Counted from the first letter of the stretch, positions 34,740 to 46,936 are shown. The stretch is DNA of 64,000 nucleotides from Mercurialis annua (GCF_937616625.2 NC_065571.1:23696201-23760200), one strand, 5' to 3'. The notes: generated by a model from the sequence alone, not told the origin. Numbers and translations are program-made.

Positions 34740-37700
34740 AAATGGCCAGGGAATGATGTATGATAACAACAGAGGAAAAAGAAAGCTTACCCATCACCAT
34801 GTTTCCAGGAATGGTCGTAGACGAAGAAGAGGTAGGAGGCGCAGAACCCGTCGGAGATATGGAAGAATTCCAAATGACTCTGACAAAAGTAGTAAAAGTG
34901 GGAACTGATATCCCAGAAGAGGTGAAATAGGAGATAAAGTCCATCCTGAAAAAAAACGTGGAATCATTTGCCACAGAACCAGCAAAGATCATGGGAGTTG
35001 ATCCACAAGTAGCTTCACACAAGCTAAACATAAAGCCAGGGAGCAGACCTGTGGTGCAGAAGAAACGGCGATTCACAGAGGACAGGCAGAAGGTGATCGC
35101 ATATGAAGATACCGTGTTAGAAGTGGCTGGTTTCATCCGAGAAGTATACTACCCAGACTGGGTAGCCAATGTGGTCCTAGTCAAGAAGTCAAATGGGAAA
35201 TATCGAATGTGTGTGGATTTCACTGACCTGAACAAGACTTGTCCCAAAGACAGTTACCCACTCCCAAACATAGATCAGTTGGTAGACTCAACCGCATGCT
35301 ACCTTCTATACAATTTCATAGATGCTGCACAAGGGTACCACTAGATACCCATGGATAAAGAAGATCAAGAGAAAACCTCCTTTTCAACAGATAAAGGGAC
35401 GTACTGTAGCAACGTCATGCCATTTGGACTGAAGAATGCCGGTGCGACGTATCAGAGATTGGTGAATTTCATGTTCAAAGAACAATTAGGAAGAAATGTT
35501 GAAACCTATGTCGATGACTTAATCGTGAAGAGTGTCACAGCGGAGAAGCATGCCCAAGACTTAGAAGAAACTTTCTCAGTCTTGAACAAATTGAGAATGA
35601 AGCCTAACCCAGCCAAATGCGCCTTTGGAGACATGAAGGCCCCACAAAATGTCTGAGAGGTACATAAGTTAAACGGCCGCGTCACGGCACTGGGACGTTT
35701 TATTTCTTCCTCAGCTAAAAAGTGCTTGCCATTTTTCAAACAGCTAAGGAACATGAAAAAATTCACGTGGGATGAAGATTGTCAGAAAGCCTTTGAGAAT
35801 ATGAAGTTATTCTTGACCCAACCCCCACTACTGAGTAGGCCTATTGCGGGAGAAACATTATACCTCTACCTCTCAGTAGGAAAGGAGACAATTGCCTCTG
35901 TTCTAGTTCGAGATGAAGAGGAGGAACAACAACCTATCTACTATGTCAGCAGAGCGCTCAAAGGGGCAGAGCTCAACTACCCGACCATCGACAAACTGGC
36001 ATTAGCCGTTGTAGTAGCCACGAAGAAGCTGAAACCGTATTTTCAAGGACACACGGTCATCGTCCGTACAAATCAACCCTTACGAAAGGCCCTCCATCGC
36101 CCAGAAACATTGGGAAGGTTAGTGAGCTTGTCGGTACAATTGGGAGAGCACGATATCAAATACGAACCAAGAAAGACGTTGAAGCACAAGCATTGGCAGA
36201 CTTCATCGCAGAAATGACGGAAAAACCACCTGACGTAGTCACAGAGGACATAACCTGGAGCTTATTTGTACACGGAGCCTCTAGTGAACAAGGAGCAGGA
36301 GCAGGAATAGTCCTACTTGGACCTGAGAAGGTTGTCATAGAACACGCGGTACATTAAAAGTTCAAAGCTACCAACAATGTGGAAGAATATGAGGCCTTTC
36401 TAACAGGACTCACATTAGCAAAAGATGTAAAAGAAGAAAAGTTGAGGGTCCATAGCGATTCCCAATTGGTTACCAACCAAGTTTTGGGACAATTCCAAAC
36501 AAAAGATGCCAACATGGCAAATACATGGAAAGAGCGAAGGAGATGCTGGAAAAATTAGAGAAGAACGGAGAGCAATGGGAAATAATCCCAATACCCAAAG
36601 AAGAGAACATGAGGGCAGATGCCCTAGCAAAAGCAGCCGCAACGAAAAATTCCTTATATCTCTCACTCTACATGAAGGAAGAAAGGATAAATCCCATGGT
36701 GGACGAAAAGGAAGTCTTACCAGTCAAAGAGTTAGACGCTTGGATGCAACCTATTTTTGCATATCTAAACGATGGAGTAGTCCCAGAAGGAAGGGAAACA
36801 GCAGCAAAACTGGTACGAATATCATTTGTCTACTCCATAATAGAAGGAGCCTTCTACCGGACCTCGGTCACACACCCATGGTCCATATGCATCTCAATAT
36901 AAGAAGGAGCATATGTCCTAAAGGAAATCCACGAGGGAGAATGTGGAGCGCATGAAGGAGCAGCCACTTTGAGCAAAAAGGCACTACTCCAAGGATATTA
37001 CTGGCCGACTATGAAGAAAGACGTAGAAAAGATGGTAAAAAAGTGCGACAAATGCCAAAGATTTGGCACAATCATAAGAACCCCGTCAGCCCACTAGTCT
37101 GCAATTGGAAGCCCTTGGCCTTTCATGACATGGGGAGTAGACATACTGGGACCATTCACCCCAGCTCGAGGACAAGTCGAGTTCATAGTAGTCGCAGTAG
37201 ATCATTTCACCAAGTGGATAGAAGTGCAACCAATGAGCACCATAATGTCTTAGAAGATTATCAATTGGCTCACCAATGAAGTCATGAGCAGGTAAAATTT
37301 CAAAGTTATTTAAATAATCCTTCAAAATCAGAATATATTAATATGCAACAGGTTTGGAACACCACATACTCTAGTCACCGACAACGGGAAATAGTTCAAT
37401 TGCGTCAAGTTTAGGGAATATTGCGCTGAACTGGGGATCAACTTGAAATTTACTTCTGTGGCACATCCACAGACCAATGGCCTCACTGAAGTCACCAATC
37501 GGACTATCCTATCTGGAATCAAGAAAAGGCTTGGAGATTTGTAAGGAAGATGGGTGGATGAACTATACCATGTAGTATGGGCTTACTGAACAACGCCTAG
37601 AAGAGCCACAGGAGAAACACCTTTCCGTCTCACTTACGGAACAGAAGCTGTCCTCCCCGTAGAAATGGGAATGCCCACTCAGGGTGTAGGTCATAGATGA

Positions 37701-38032
37701 AGAGCGCAATGAAGAAGCAATCAAGTTTTGCTTGGACCTTTTGGAAGAAAGAAGGCACCAAGCATCTGTCCGCGCAGAGGCTTACCGCAGACAGATTCTA
37801 AGTATCGTAATGCTAGGGACAAGGAAAGAAGCTTTTCAGAAGGTGACTTAGTCCTTAAAAAAGCTGAAATAGGCAAAGGAGCTGAAGGAGTTAGGAAACT
37901 CGAACCCAACTGGGATGGACCGTATCGAGTCACTAAAGTTTTAGGGAAAGGAGCATATAGAATAGCTCATCTAGAAGGCACACCATTACATAGGACATGG
38001 AATATCGAAAATTTGAAGAAATATTTTCGGTA
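34740..38032 (+). pseudogene. Element F pol (RT to integrase)
   Basis: RT from about 34960: PNIDQLVDST, MPFGLKNAGATYQ, TYVDDLIVKS. About 31 residues are lost in frame at CAFG|DMKAP (35631), removing part of the RT thumb. Gypsy RNase H (35726-36190) and archaeal RNase H (36190-36640) follow. At 36375-36390 the sequence NNVEEYEAF is continuous, without the intron present in B and D. Integrase: GECGAHEG, CDKCQRFG, WGVDILGPF, a 60-bp intron (37292-37351), VTDNGK, then HPQTNGLTEVTNR with the catalytic Glu. C-terminal GAYRIAHLEGTPLHRTWN to 38032. Stops occur at about 34928, 35341, 35654, 36355, 36900, 37096, 37252 and 37392. Confidence 0.88.
37292..37351 (+). other. Intron in integrase core of F
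   Basis: 60 bp, GAGCAG|GTAAAATTTC...ATGCAACAG|GTTTGG, aligned with the introns at 25350 and 43120. Splicing gives EVMSRFGTPHTLVTDNGK. Confidence 0.85.
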
Positions 38033-38305
38033 AAAGATGTAACAACGATGAATAAAGTATCGGTAAAAAATTGGAAGAAATATTTTCGGTAAAAGATGAA
38101 TAAAGTTGCATCTCGTATTGTTTTCAGTTTTCAGCATTTTTAATAATTTATCATGCATAATTATGACTCAACGGAAAGACACAATGAAAGCAAATATAAA
38201 CAGCATTCATAAAGTATCATAACCGTTCAGAAATCCAAGAAAAAGAGAGTTTCCCATGAAACCCTCCGAGCAAAAAGAAATAGCAAAATAAGTAAACAGA
38301 AGTAC

Positions 38306-38679
38306 TGATGGATAAAGGACCAGAACAAAGGACAAGACTCACAACAACGACTCTGGGCTTGACTGTTAATATATCGGGATAATGCCGAAATCCCTTAAGA
38401 TCAGGGATAGAGGCAAATCTCAACAAAGAGATAACCGAAACCAACAGAGAAACAATCATACTATGATACAAAGACCATGAAATGTATATATAGGAGAGGC
38501 CTAAGCCGGGTAACATTCATATTCACTTCTCATTGTTACTCTCACTGAGACCCATCAGAGATTGATTTAGGCATCGGAGGGTGTTCGAGCCAACATCGGC
38601 TCGAATCCTTCTAACTTGTTGATCATGACAGGTGGGAGCTCAGCGATAACAGTAACAAAGACGATCATCAAAACCATAA
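38306..38679 (+). mobile_element. Element D 5' LTR
   Basis: 374 bp from TGATGGATAAAGG. It lacks a 47-bp block after GGGCTTGAC that the 3' LTR has, which accounts for the length difference (374 versus 421 bp). TATATATAGG at 38485-38494 is a likely TATA box. Hairpin at 38584-38605. Confidence 0.92.
38485..38494 (+). promoter_or_regulatory. Putative TATA box of the D LTR
   Basis: TATATATAGG in mid-LTR, kept in both D LTRs and in the B LTRs (complement CCTTCTATATATA). Confidence 0.55.
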
Positions 38680-38697
38680 TTTGGCGCCGTCTGTGGG
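38680..38697 (+). other. Element D primer-binding site
   Basis: TTTGGCGCCGTCTGTGGG follows the LTR end directly. Confidence 0.85.
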
Positions 38698-38748
38698 AAA
38701 CGATATTCGTTTCTAATATAAATTATTAATCTTGGTTTTGAAGACGGA

Positions 38749-40680
38749 ATGAGTGAAAGAGAAGAACCGCCGCCACCGGTAGTGGTCGTGACAACAGCAA
38801 GCTTACCAGCAAACAGCGGTCTGATCCTCCCACCCCTGGCACCCGACAGAGGGATCAGAATGACCGTCCCGCCTCTAGAGTAACCGTACCAGCAACCACT
38901 GGAGTCGCGTACGACATTACACCACCGCCTATACTGAGAAACACTTACGGAACACACCCGCCGAGAAGCACAATCTCGCCGTGGGGATATTATACTCCGC
39001 AGTATCAGCCGCCTATGACCTATCAACCACCAGCAGGAGGATGGTATCCAGGATGCTACCCGTGGAGCCAGCCTAATCAGCCAGCGTATCCACGGCCCGT
39101 CCATCCCATTCCTTTTCTCTCTCTAGATACGGAAGGAACAGTTACGTCTACGACGCATATACCTCCATATGTGCCCCCAGGGAGTGCCTATGCCACCTCT
39201 GTATCATGAAGCGGTGATGAAGAGCATCAATGATTTCCAGGACCACCTGGTAGGACTAGCCAAAAACCAGGAAAAGCATGCCGAAAAACAGAACGAGGGA
39301 GTTGACGCAGAGACCAGACGGAGGCAAAACCCCCCCAGTCACGAGAGAGAAAGGCGGAAAAGGCGCATCTAGGAGAGGACAGTCTGAGCCGGTACCTCAA
39401 AGAGAAAGTGACGCTCTAAATAAAGGAACAGGGACAACCCCGCTCTTTGGGATAAAACAATCCTAGGAAAGGTCGCAGACGCAGCAGCACGGAATAGTGG
39501 CCGAATCCATATGATCGACGACGATAAATCCAAGGGAACAAAGATGACTGGAAAGCACAGCAAGGACGCTGAAAGCCATTCATCCAATAGGAGGAAGGGA
39601 GCAGAAGAAAGGAACAATATCGACGAAAAAATCTAGAACGCTATTAAGAAGTACTAGAGAGAAGACAAAGGAGCAGAGGACGAGCGGGAGGACGACGACT
39701 CCCCACTCAACTCAGAGATACAGTCGGTAAGATTTCCTTCAAGGTTTAAATTACCAACCTTTGAGCCTTTTTATGGATCAGGAGATCCGAAGAGCCACAT
39801 CTCAAAGTTCAAAACGATCATGATGCTACAGGATGTGGCAGACCCCATGGTCTGTCAAGTGTTCCCTGCGACACTAAAGGGATCAGCACAAAAATGGTAC
39901 TCATGTCTCAAAGCAGGGTCGATAAGATCCTTCTCCGACTTAGCGTCATCGTTCAAAGCGAGGTTCAGGACTAATATCCCCATGCATAAGAGCTCCAACG
40001 ACTTAAGGAAGTGCAAGCAGGGAGAGCAGGAGACCCTCAAGAATTTCGTCGAAAGATTCAACAAATAAGCGGTTCAGATCGAAAACTTGAATCACGACAC
40101 AACCATTGAAGTAATGAAAATGGGAACGAAGTTTGAAGAACTCCAGGACAAGATCCTGATGAAAAAACCAACCACTTTCCAAGACTTAATGCTGATCGCT
40201 CATAAATATGTGGAACTGGACGAAGCTCAAAGGACTCTGACAAAACAACATGAGCACACCAAACAACATAACACCAAGTACCGAGGAAAAAAGGAAGAAG
40301 ATATGTTGAGGACTCAGCGGTATGGCGCAGGGCATAGACCCTATGATTTCACTCCATTAAATAAAGCAACAGTCTACATACTCAACTGGATGAAGCAGGA
40401 CAGAGTGATGTTCAACACACCCCGGAAAATGGACCCCGACATCCAGAGAGACAAAAGCAAATACTGTCGTTTCCATGAAGGCTACGGCCATGACACGGAT
40501 AGGTGATGGGACCTGAAGAGAGAGATAGAGCAGCTGATCCAGTCCGGACTTTTGAAGAAGTTTGTCAATGACAGACCAGAAGAGAAAAGGAAGGGGGAGC
40601 CAATAGAAAAAGAAGAGCAAAATAAGAAACAAAAAGAAGTCGCAAGCGTAGTACACGTGATAGAAGGAGGGGAGCCCTAC
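38749..40680 (+). pseudogene. Element D gag
   Basis: ATG at 38749 (MSEREEPPPPVVVVTT). A frameshift near 38875 and another near 39175 divide the proline/tyrosine-rich N-terminal region (SPWGYYTPQYQPP in another frame). The capsid is largely open, 39731-40068 and 40087-40506 (GSAQKWYSCLKAGSIRSF; CRFHEGYGHDTDR, where the last finger Cys has become a stop). Stops at about 40066 and 40504. The downstream linker leads into what should be the protease. Confidence 0.86.
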
Positions 40681-42149
40681 AACAACACTTAGAAAAAAAT
40701 AGGAATAGAAGAGGATCAGCCACTGTGTTCGCAATCGAAAGAGAAATAATTCTGGAGGTGTCATTCAAAGCTGAATGTAATTCCAGGGAGCACACCCAAA
40801 GTCCAGAAGAAGAGGAGATTCACTGAAGAGAGGCAGAAGATAGCAGCGGGCTTCATCTGTGAAGTTTTTTTTATCCTGAATGGGTGACAAATGTGGTCCT
40901 AGTAAAAAAGGCAAACGGGAAGTACAGGATGTGTGTTGAGTTCACGGATTTGAATAAGGCCTGCCCAAAGGATAGCTACCCGCTCCCTAACATAGACCAG
41001 TTAGTAGACTCAACATCATGCTACCTCCTATACAGCTTCATAGACGCAGTGCAAGGGTATAACCAAATATCAATGGAAGGAAAAGATCAAGAGAAGACTT
41101 CATTCGTCACAGACCGAGGCACATATTGTTACAAAGTCATGCCATTCGGACTGAAGAATGCAGGAGATGCCTATCAACGCCTAGTCAACTTCATGTTCCA
41201 AGACCAGTTGGGGAGGAATGTAGAGGCTTATGTTGACGACGTAATTGTGAAACATTTGACAGTAGAGGAGCACGCACGAGACTTAGAAGAAACTTTCAAC
41301 ATTTTGAATAAATTCGTAATGAAGCTAATGCGCTTTTGGAGTAAAGGCAGGAAAATTCCTAGGCTATCTGATTATCCAGCGAGGAATAGAGGCAAGCCCG
41401 GAAAAGATCCAAGCAGTGATAGACATGAAGGCCCCATAGAGTGTGAGGGACGTGCAGAAATAGAATGGCAGAGTCACGGCACTGGGACGCTTCATTTCGT
41501 CCTCAGCCAAAAAATGCCTACCTTTCTTCAAGCAACTCAGGAACATGAAGAAATTCAAATGGGATGAAGATTATCAAAACGCATTTGAGGAACTGAAGTC
41601 ATTCTGGACTGATCTGCCCCTACTAAGTAGACCTATAGCCGGAGAGACATTGTACCTGTACTTATTGGTAGGGAGAGAGACTATCGCCTCAGTACTTGTA
41701 CGAGAAGAAGAGGAAGAGCAAAGGCCAATCTATTACATAAGCAGGACGCTGAAGGGGGCGGAGCTTAACTACCCAACCATCAACAAACTCGCACTCGCCG
41801 TAGTAGTAACCACCAAAAAGCTCAAGCCATATTTCCAAGGACACACAGTCATAGTACGCATGAATCAGCCCTTGAGGAAAGCACTCTACCGACCAGAAAC
41901 CTCAGGAAAATTGGTTAGCTGGTCGGTGCAGTTGGGAGAACACGATATTAGATACGAACGCCGACTTCGTATGAGAGATGACGGAGAAGCCATGCGACTT
42001 AGTAACCGAAGAGTTGACATGGAACCTGTTTGTAGATGGAGCCTCCAGTAAACAAAGGGCAGGAGCAGGCATAGTCCTATTAGGACCTAACAAAATCACC
42101 ATAGAATACGCAATGCACCTGAGTTTCAAGGCTACCAACAATGTAGCAG

Positions 42150-42213
42150 GTACAAACACATTTTTGTTCATTTTTCAAACAAATATTATTATTGTGTCCT
42201 AACAATGTAGCAG
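42150..42213 (+). other. Intron in archaeal-type RNase H of D
   Basis: 64 bp, GCAG|GTACAAACAC...CCTAACAATGTAGCAG|AATATG. Its final AACAATGTAGCAG exactly repeats the 13 bp of exon before the donor. Splicing yields NNVAEYETLL, giving the catalytic Glu; retention stops at about 42200. Confidence 0.85.
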
Positions 42214-43119
42214 AATATGAAACCCTCTTAACAGGACTCGAGATAGCAATAGAAGTGAAAACGGAGAAGTTGAGAATTCATAGCGATTCCCAACTGGTTA
42301 CTAGCCAAGTTCTGGGACAATTCCAGACAAAGGACAAGAACATGGCAAAGTACATGGTGAAAGCGAAGGAGCAGCTCAAAAAGATTGAAAAAAACGGAGG
42401 ATAATGGGAGATGATACCAATCCACAGGGAAGAGAACACTAGAGCAGACGCAATAGCTAAAGTCGCCGCACTGAAAAGCCAGCTATATGTGTCGCTCTAG
42501 ATGAAGGAAGACCGAACGACACCAACGGTGGAAGGGAAGCAGATGTTACCAGTCGCAATACTTGATCCATGGATGCAGCCCATAGTAGCATACTTGGCAG
42601 ACGGAGTGTTACCTGAAGGACGCACCGAGGCTGCTAAGCTGGTTCGAATTTCCTCTGTATACTCTTTTATAGAAGGAGTGCTATACCAGACCTCAGTCAC
42701 ACACCCATGGTCCAAATGCATATCACTAGAAGAAGGAAGCTATGTTCTTAGAGAAATCCATGAAGGAGAATGTGGAGCTCATGAAGGCGCAGTCACTTTA
42801 TACAGAAAAGCAATGCTACAGGGCTTCTATTGGCCCACCATGAAGAGAGATGATGAAGAAATGGTTAAGAAATGCGACAAGTGCCAGAGGTTAGGGTCGC
42901 TCATAGAACCCCAGCCGTCCACCAGTCAACTATTGGTAGCCCTTGACCTTTTATGATATGGGGTTTAGACATATTGGGACCTTTTGTCTCAGCCAGAGGA
43001 CAGGTGAAGTTTATAGTGGTAGAAGTTGACCATTTCACCAAATGGATAGAGGTACAGCCCATGAGCACCATAACGAGTCGGAAAATCCAGAAGTGGTTAT
43101 CGAATGAAGTCATGAGCAG

Positions 43120-43184
43120 GTATTTTTGTGTATATATTAAATTCGGATAAAAACAAGACAAAACCACACACTAACATGTCACAG
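43120..43184 (+). other. Intron in integrase core of D
   Basis: 65 bp, GAGCAG|GTATTTTTGT...CTAACATGTCACAG|GTTCGG. Splicing yields EVMSRFGTPHALVTDNGK; retention stops at about 43148. Confidence 0.85.
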
Positions 43185-44216
43185 GTTCGGCACTCCACAT
43201 GCCTTAGTCACAGACAACGGGAAACAGTTTGACTGCGACAGCTTCAGGGATTTTTGCACTGAGCTGGGAATTATCCTAAAATTCTCCTTTCGCACACCCG
43301 CAAACCAATGGACTAACAGAAGTCACAAATTGCACCATCCTTTCTGGAATAAAGAAGAGGCTAGGAGACTTAAAAGGAAGATGGATTGATGAGCTCTATC
43401 ACGTGATGGGCCTATCGAACCACCCCCAGAAAGGCAACAGGGGAAACACCATTTGGCCTCACGTACGGAACAGAGGCAGTTCTCCCGGTGGAAATTGGGA
43501 TGCCGACCCTACGGGTCCAGGTCATAGACGAAGACCGCAACGAGGAGTCCCTGAGGCTATGCTTAGACCTCCTTGAAGAAAGAAGGCATCAAGTAGCAAT
43601 CCGAGCTGAAGCCTATTGCAGGCAGATGACTAGGTATCACAATGCCCGAGTCAAAGAAAGAAAATTTGAAGAAGGAGACTTAGTCCTAAAGAAATCAGAA
43701 ATTGGTAGAGGAGCCGCCGGGGTTGGAAAGCTTGAAGCCAACTGGGACGGGCCATACCAAGTGGCAGCAGTAGTAAGGAAGGGAGCATACATGATAGCTC
43801 ACCTAGATGGAACTCCGTTACCCCGGACATGGAATGTTAAAAATTTGAAGATATACCATCAGTAAAAGATGTAACCACCATTCATGAATAAAGTTACCTC
43901 TTTTTCTCCATTTATTTTATTTTTAGTACTTATATAAATAACAAGTTTCACACAAAAGGTATACGCTAGTATATGACGGTGACACAGGACGAAGTCGAAC
44001 ACTTAATCGAAATGCCTAAAGCGACGTAAACATATGACGCAATCAGAAGACTCAACAACCAACAAAAAAGAAAAGTCACCAATACTTGAACGTACGAAAT
44101 AGAAATTTTCAGTTACCCAAAAGAAGGGAGTCTACCATAAAAGACTCCCAAAGTACATACAAAATGCTACCTAACACGTAGCAAGAAACGAAAAGCAAAA
44201 CGGCCAAGCACACGGC

Positions 44217-46294
44217 CTATATATTTTCCTCTGGAAGGGTCCCTCCCTCCTTTGGACCAATTATATCTCCTGCGGGAAGTGAAGTATCAACTGGGTCCAC
44301 GTCACCCAAACCCTTGTCTGACACACTGGCCTCAATCCCAGAGATAGGTCCAGTGGGAGATATGACTGTCTCATGCACAGCAGAAAATTCAGAAGAAGGC
44401 GTTAGCTCCTTCTCATCAACATCTTTAACATTCTCCTCGGACTCTATTGCATCAGTGGCCCCATCATTGACAACATCTGAAGCTAGAACGGGTGAAACAG
44501 TCAGCCCCGCTTTCTTCGCAGCCACCTTATCCGCAACACACTGATCAAATGCGTGAATGTCAATAGACAAAAACTTGTTTATATCATACTCCGGGTAATC
44601 TGAACGCACAATCTTGATAACGGTGGAGCAAAAATCAGTGAGGCACCCGCTTACATACACATTAGCGTCTTGCTTGCTACTTTTCTGTTCCTGAGACAAC
44701 TTGTCATAAGACAACCTCAGCTCCATCAGAGCATTCTCACGGTCAGAGACTTTCTTCTCCATAATCTTCCGACGATCCGCAGCCGTCTGGTTCAGCTTCG
44801 ATAGCCTGACTCTCTCCGCAGTCGCAAAAGCCCGAAGAGAAGCCATCTCTTTTTCATACTTCTGGCTCAATGAAGCCATCTCATCCCGTTGACGACGGAT
44901 CAGAGCATTCCCTTGCAAAAGCTATCAAAACATAATCAAAATGGAGTTCAAGCACAAACAACTAAGCACATAAAAAAGAAGAAGAAAACGAAGAAAGAAC
45001 AGCCCAAAACTGAAGCAAAGCGGTATCAACCCGGTCGCAGACATCACCCTCTGAGGGATTCTTCCAGGATTCCATATCTTGAGAAAATTGAACGAACTGC
45101 GAGAATAAAGATGCAATACTAGGCGAAGTCACAGTCACATTATCCACGTTCTGTTCCAGCCACTCCCTGGGACTAGGACAAGCATCCAAGTTAGTCTTCA
45201 AACGCTTGGCAGAGCCTTGTTTGGTTTTATCATGACCGTCACGATTTTTCTTCGCAGAAGAAGTAACAAGGACACTATCCATAGACTTCTCCAACTTCAC
45301 CACTGGCTTGGCAGGAAGGGAAGTCGATGCAGGAACAGTCCCGATAATCACGGGAGCATCTTCATCGAAGGACAATTTCAACGAGTCAAGATAGTTATCA
45401 CCCATGTCTGCACCCATCAAAAACAAACAAATCAAGAAGAGAATATATGCCAAACAAAAGAAAACAAGTCAAATCGAAGCATACCCTGAGAAGTAGTCCA
45501 ATCTACATAAGACGCAGTAGGAGAATTATGGCAAGACTGGGATAAGGTACCCTCACTCTCTAGAGGACCCTCAATCACAGCATGAAGGGGCAACTCAAGA
45601 TGAGGAAACGCTCGCAGAAGGTATTTATCTACTAAGTCACAGCAATCATACATACAACTTTTGGCATCATCAACAAGAGAATCTATTACCTCCAACTCAG
45701 TGGTAGAAAGAGGGGAGAAAGCCAACGTGGCTACATCATCAACCCACTCAGTAGGAAAATTAACAAAAGCATCATCATGACTGACGACGAAAAAAGACTG
45801 CTGCCAACGCTTAGTGATCTTAGGAAGCCCTTCCACTACTCTTTTACCCCTATGAGCAACTAAACGAACATAAAATTCATTGTTGCGACGAGACACGAAG
45901 AACAGTTCGCTAAGAAGACCTAGAGAGGGAACTAAGCCCCTATCATGAGACAACTCAATGAAACAACAAAGAATTCGAATGGCGTTGGGGTGAATTTGAA
46001 CCAGAGGGACTTGGTAATCCAAAATAAAATCTTTGATTATAGGATCTAAGGGAAAGCGCAAACCACAACGCAACTGCTCCTTATAGACAATAACCTTCCC
46101 ATCACCAACAAAGGTATTAGCAACAACTCGAGAACCACACACGGAGAGGGAATAGCTAAGAGGAATGCCATACTTCTTACGGAACTCAGTCAAAGCATCT
46201 CTATCAACGTTGGAGGTAAATGTATTCAATGAATTCTTATAATCTACAGCCGTCCAGATGAAGGAAGAGAAACGGAAGAGCTAGTTCGAGGCAT
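44217..46294 (-). pseudogene. Element D antisense gene, three exons (best preserved)
   Basis: Exon 1 is 46294-45485, intron 1 is 45484-45408 (GTATGC...GCAG, 77 bp), exon 2 is 45407-45010 (398 bp), intron 2 is 45009-44922 (88 bp, acceptor GATAG, donor GT changed to TT), exon 3 is 44921-44217 (705 bp, as in B). After a 1-nt deletion near 46250, exon 1 is open to its donor: SLSVCGSRVVANTFVGDGKV, LRFPLDPIIKDFI, VQIHPNAIRILCCFIEL, LGLLSELFFVSRRNNEFYV. Exon 2 holds KRLKTNLDACPSPREWLEQN. Exon 3 is a coiled coil of about 90 residues (KYEKEMASLRAFATAERVRL) and then an acidic tail. Correcting for the deletion, the product would be 637 residues. It resembles a Transposase_28-type plant family; its role is unknown. 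Confidence 0.85.
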
Positions 46295-46459
46295 TGAGAC
46301 AACTACACTACAAATAAAACAAGAAAAGAAGAATTTACCTGATAAAATGAAGAAGAAAACACCCAAAGGTAGGAGGAAATGAAGTCGAAGCAAGATCACG
46401 ATCATAGAGAAAATGAAGAAGAAGCAATTAGAAAAGGAAAAAGAAATGAGAAAGGAAGC

Positions 46460-46467
46460 ATTTAAAG
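46460..46467 (-). promoter_or_regulatory. Putative TATA box of the D antisense gene
   Basis: Minus strand CTTTAAAT about 166 bp before the ATG at 46294. Confidence 0.5.
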
Positions 46468-46720
46468 AAGCAACCAGAGAACCGTTAAGCGATTACCTAC
46501 GCGAAACGTGGCGACAGGGCGGAAGTTTAGGGAATTTTGAAAAATTGAAATTTTGAAATTTCAAAAACTAAACCGACCCTTTAACGCCTAAACAAAGTCG
46601 ACGGATTTGGCCCATGAATGCTCCTTTCAGAAGCAGGTGGGTCGAAAACCAAGCCCAACAAGCAGCTACCCCAACAAGCAGTCACACAAACAAGCATAAA
46701 TACTTGAAGAATTATTTTTC

Positions 46721-46732
46721 GGGAGGGACTAA
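46721..46732 (+). other. Element D polypurine tract
   Basis: GGGAGGGACTAA immediately before the 3' LTR. Confidence 0.85.
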
Positions 46733-46936
46733 TGATGGATAAAGGACCAAAACAAAGGACAAGACTCGCAACAACGACTCTGGGCTTGACCTTAGAGACC
46801 GATCTAGCTATGTCCATGACCCAGTCGTAGCTATAACTGTTGATATATCAGGATAACGCTGAAATCCCTTGAGATCAGGGATAGAGGAAAATCTCAACAA
46901 AGAGATAACCGAAACCAACAAAGAAACAATCATACT
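46733..46936 (+). mobile_element. Element D 3' LTR, part 1
   Basis: From TGATGGATAAAGG to the G insertion point; the last five bases, ATACT, are G's target duplication. Confidence 0.92.

Larger units (their letters stand above)
32520..34760 (+). pseudogene. Element F protease, split by a solo LTR
   Basis: The upstream half (32520-32988) has GSATIFAIERKI, GPHNDALVIEAVIRNHLVKR and the active-site region ILIDEGSYVNLL (DEG). After the copia LTR it resumes at 34567 with AQFNMVDLPLADNEIFGRPFL, the C-terminal flap and GRP motif. Removing the insertion gives a continuous retropepsin-like domain. DEG here and in B is shared by both LTR subfamilies. Confidence 0.8.
40740..43865 (+). pseudogene. Element D pol without protease
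   Basis: After VSFKAE (about 40775) the sequence jumps straight to the segment before RT (KVQKKRRFTEERQK). The whole protease core present in B and F is deleted. RT: PNIDQLVDST, MPFGLKNAGDAYQ, AYVDDVIVK; a deletion near 41330 shifts frame. Gypsy RNase H (41545-41960), archaeal RNase H (FVDGASSKQRAGAG, intron 42150-42213, EYETLLTG, HSDSQLV, RADAIAK), integrase (GECGAHEG, CDKCQRLG, WGLDILGPF, intron 43120-43184, FGTPHALVTDNGKQFD). The integrase C-terminal domain (43488-43865) is open. Several frameshifts; inactive. Confidence 0.88.

Noticed and set aside
34552..35136. 194-codon minus-strand frame across element F RT
   Set aside because: Shadow of the plus-strand pol; no recognisable domain on the minus strand.
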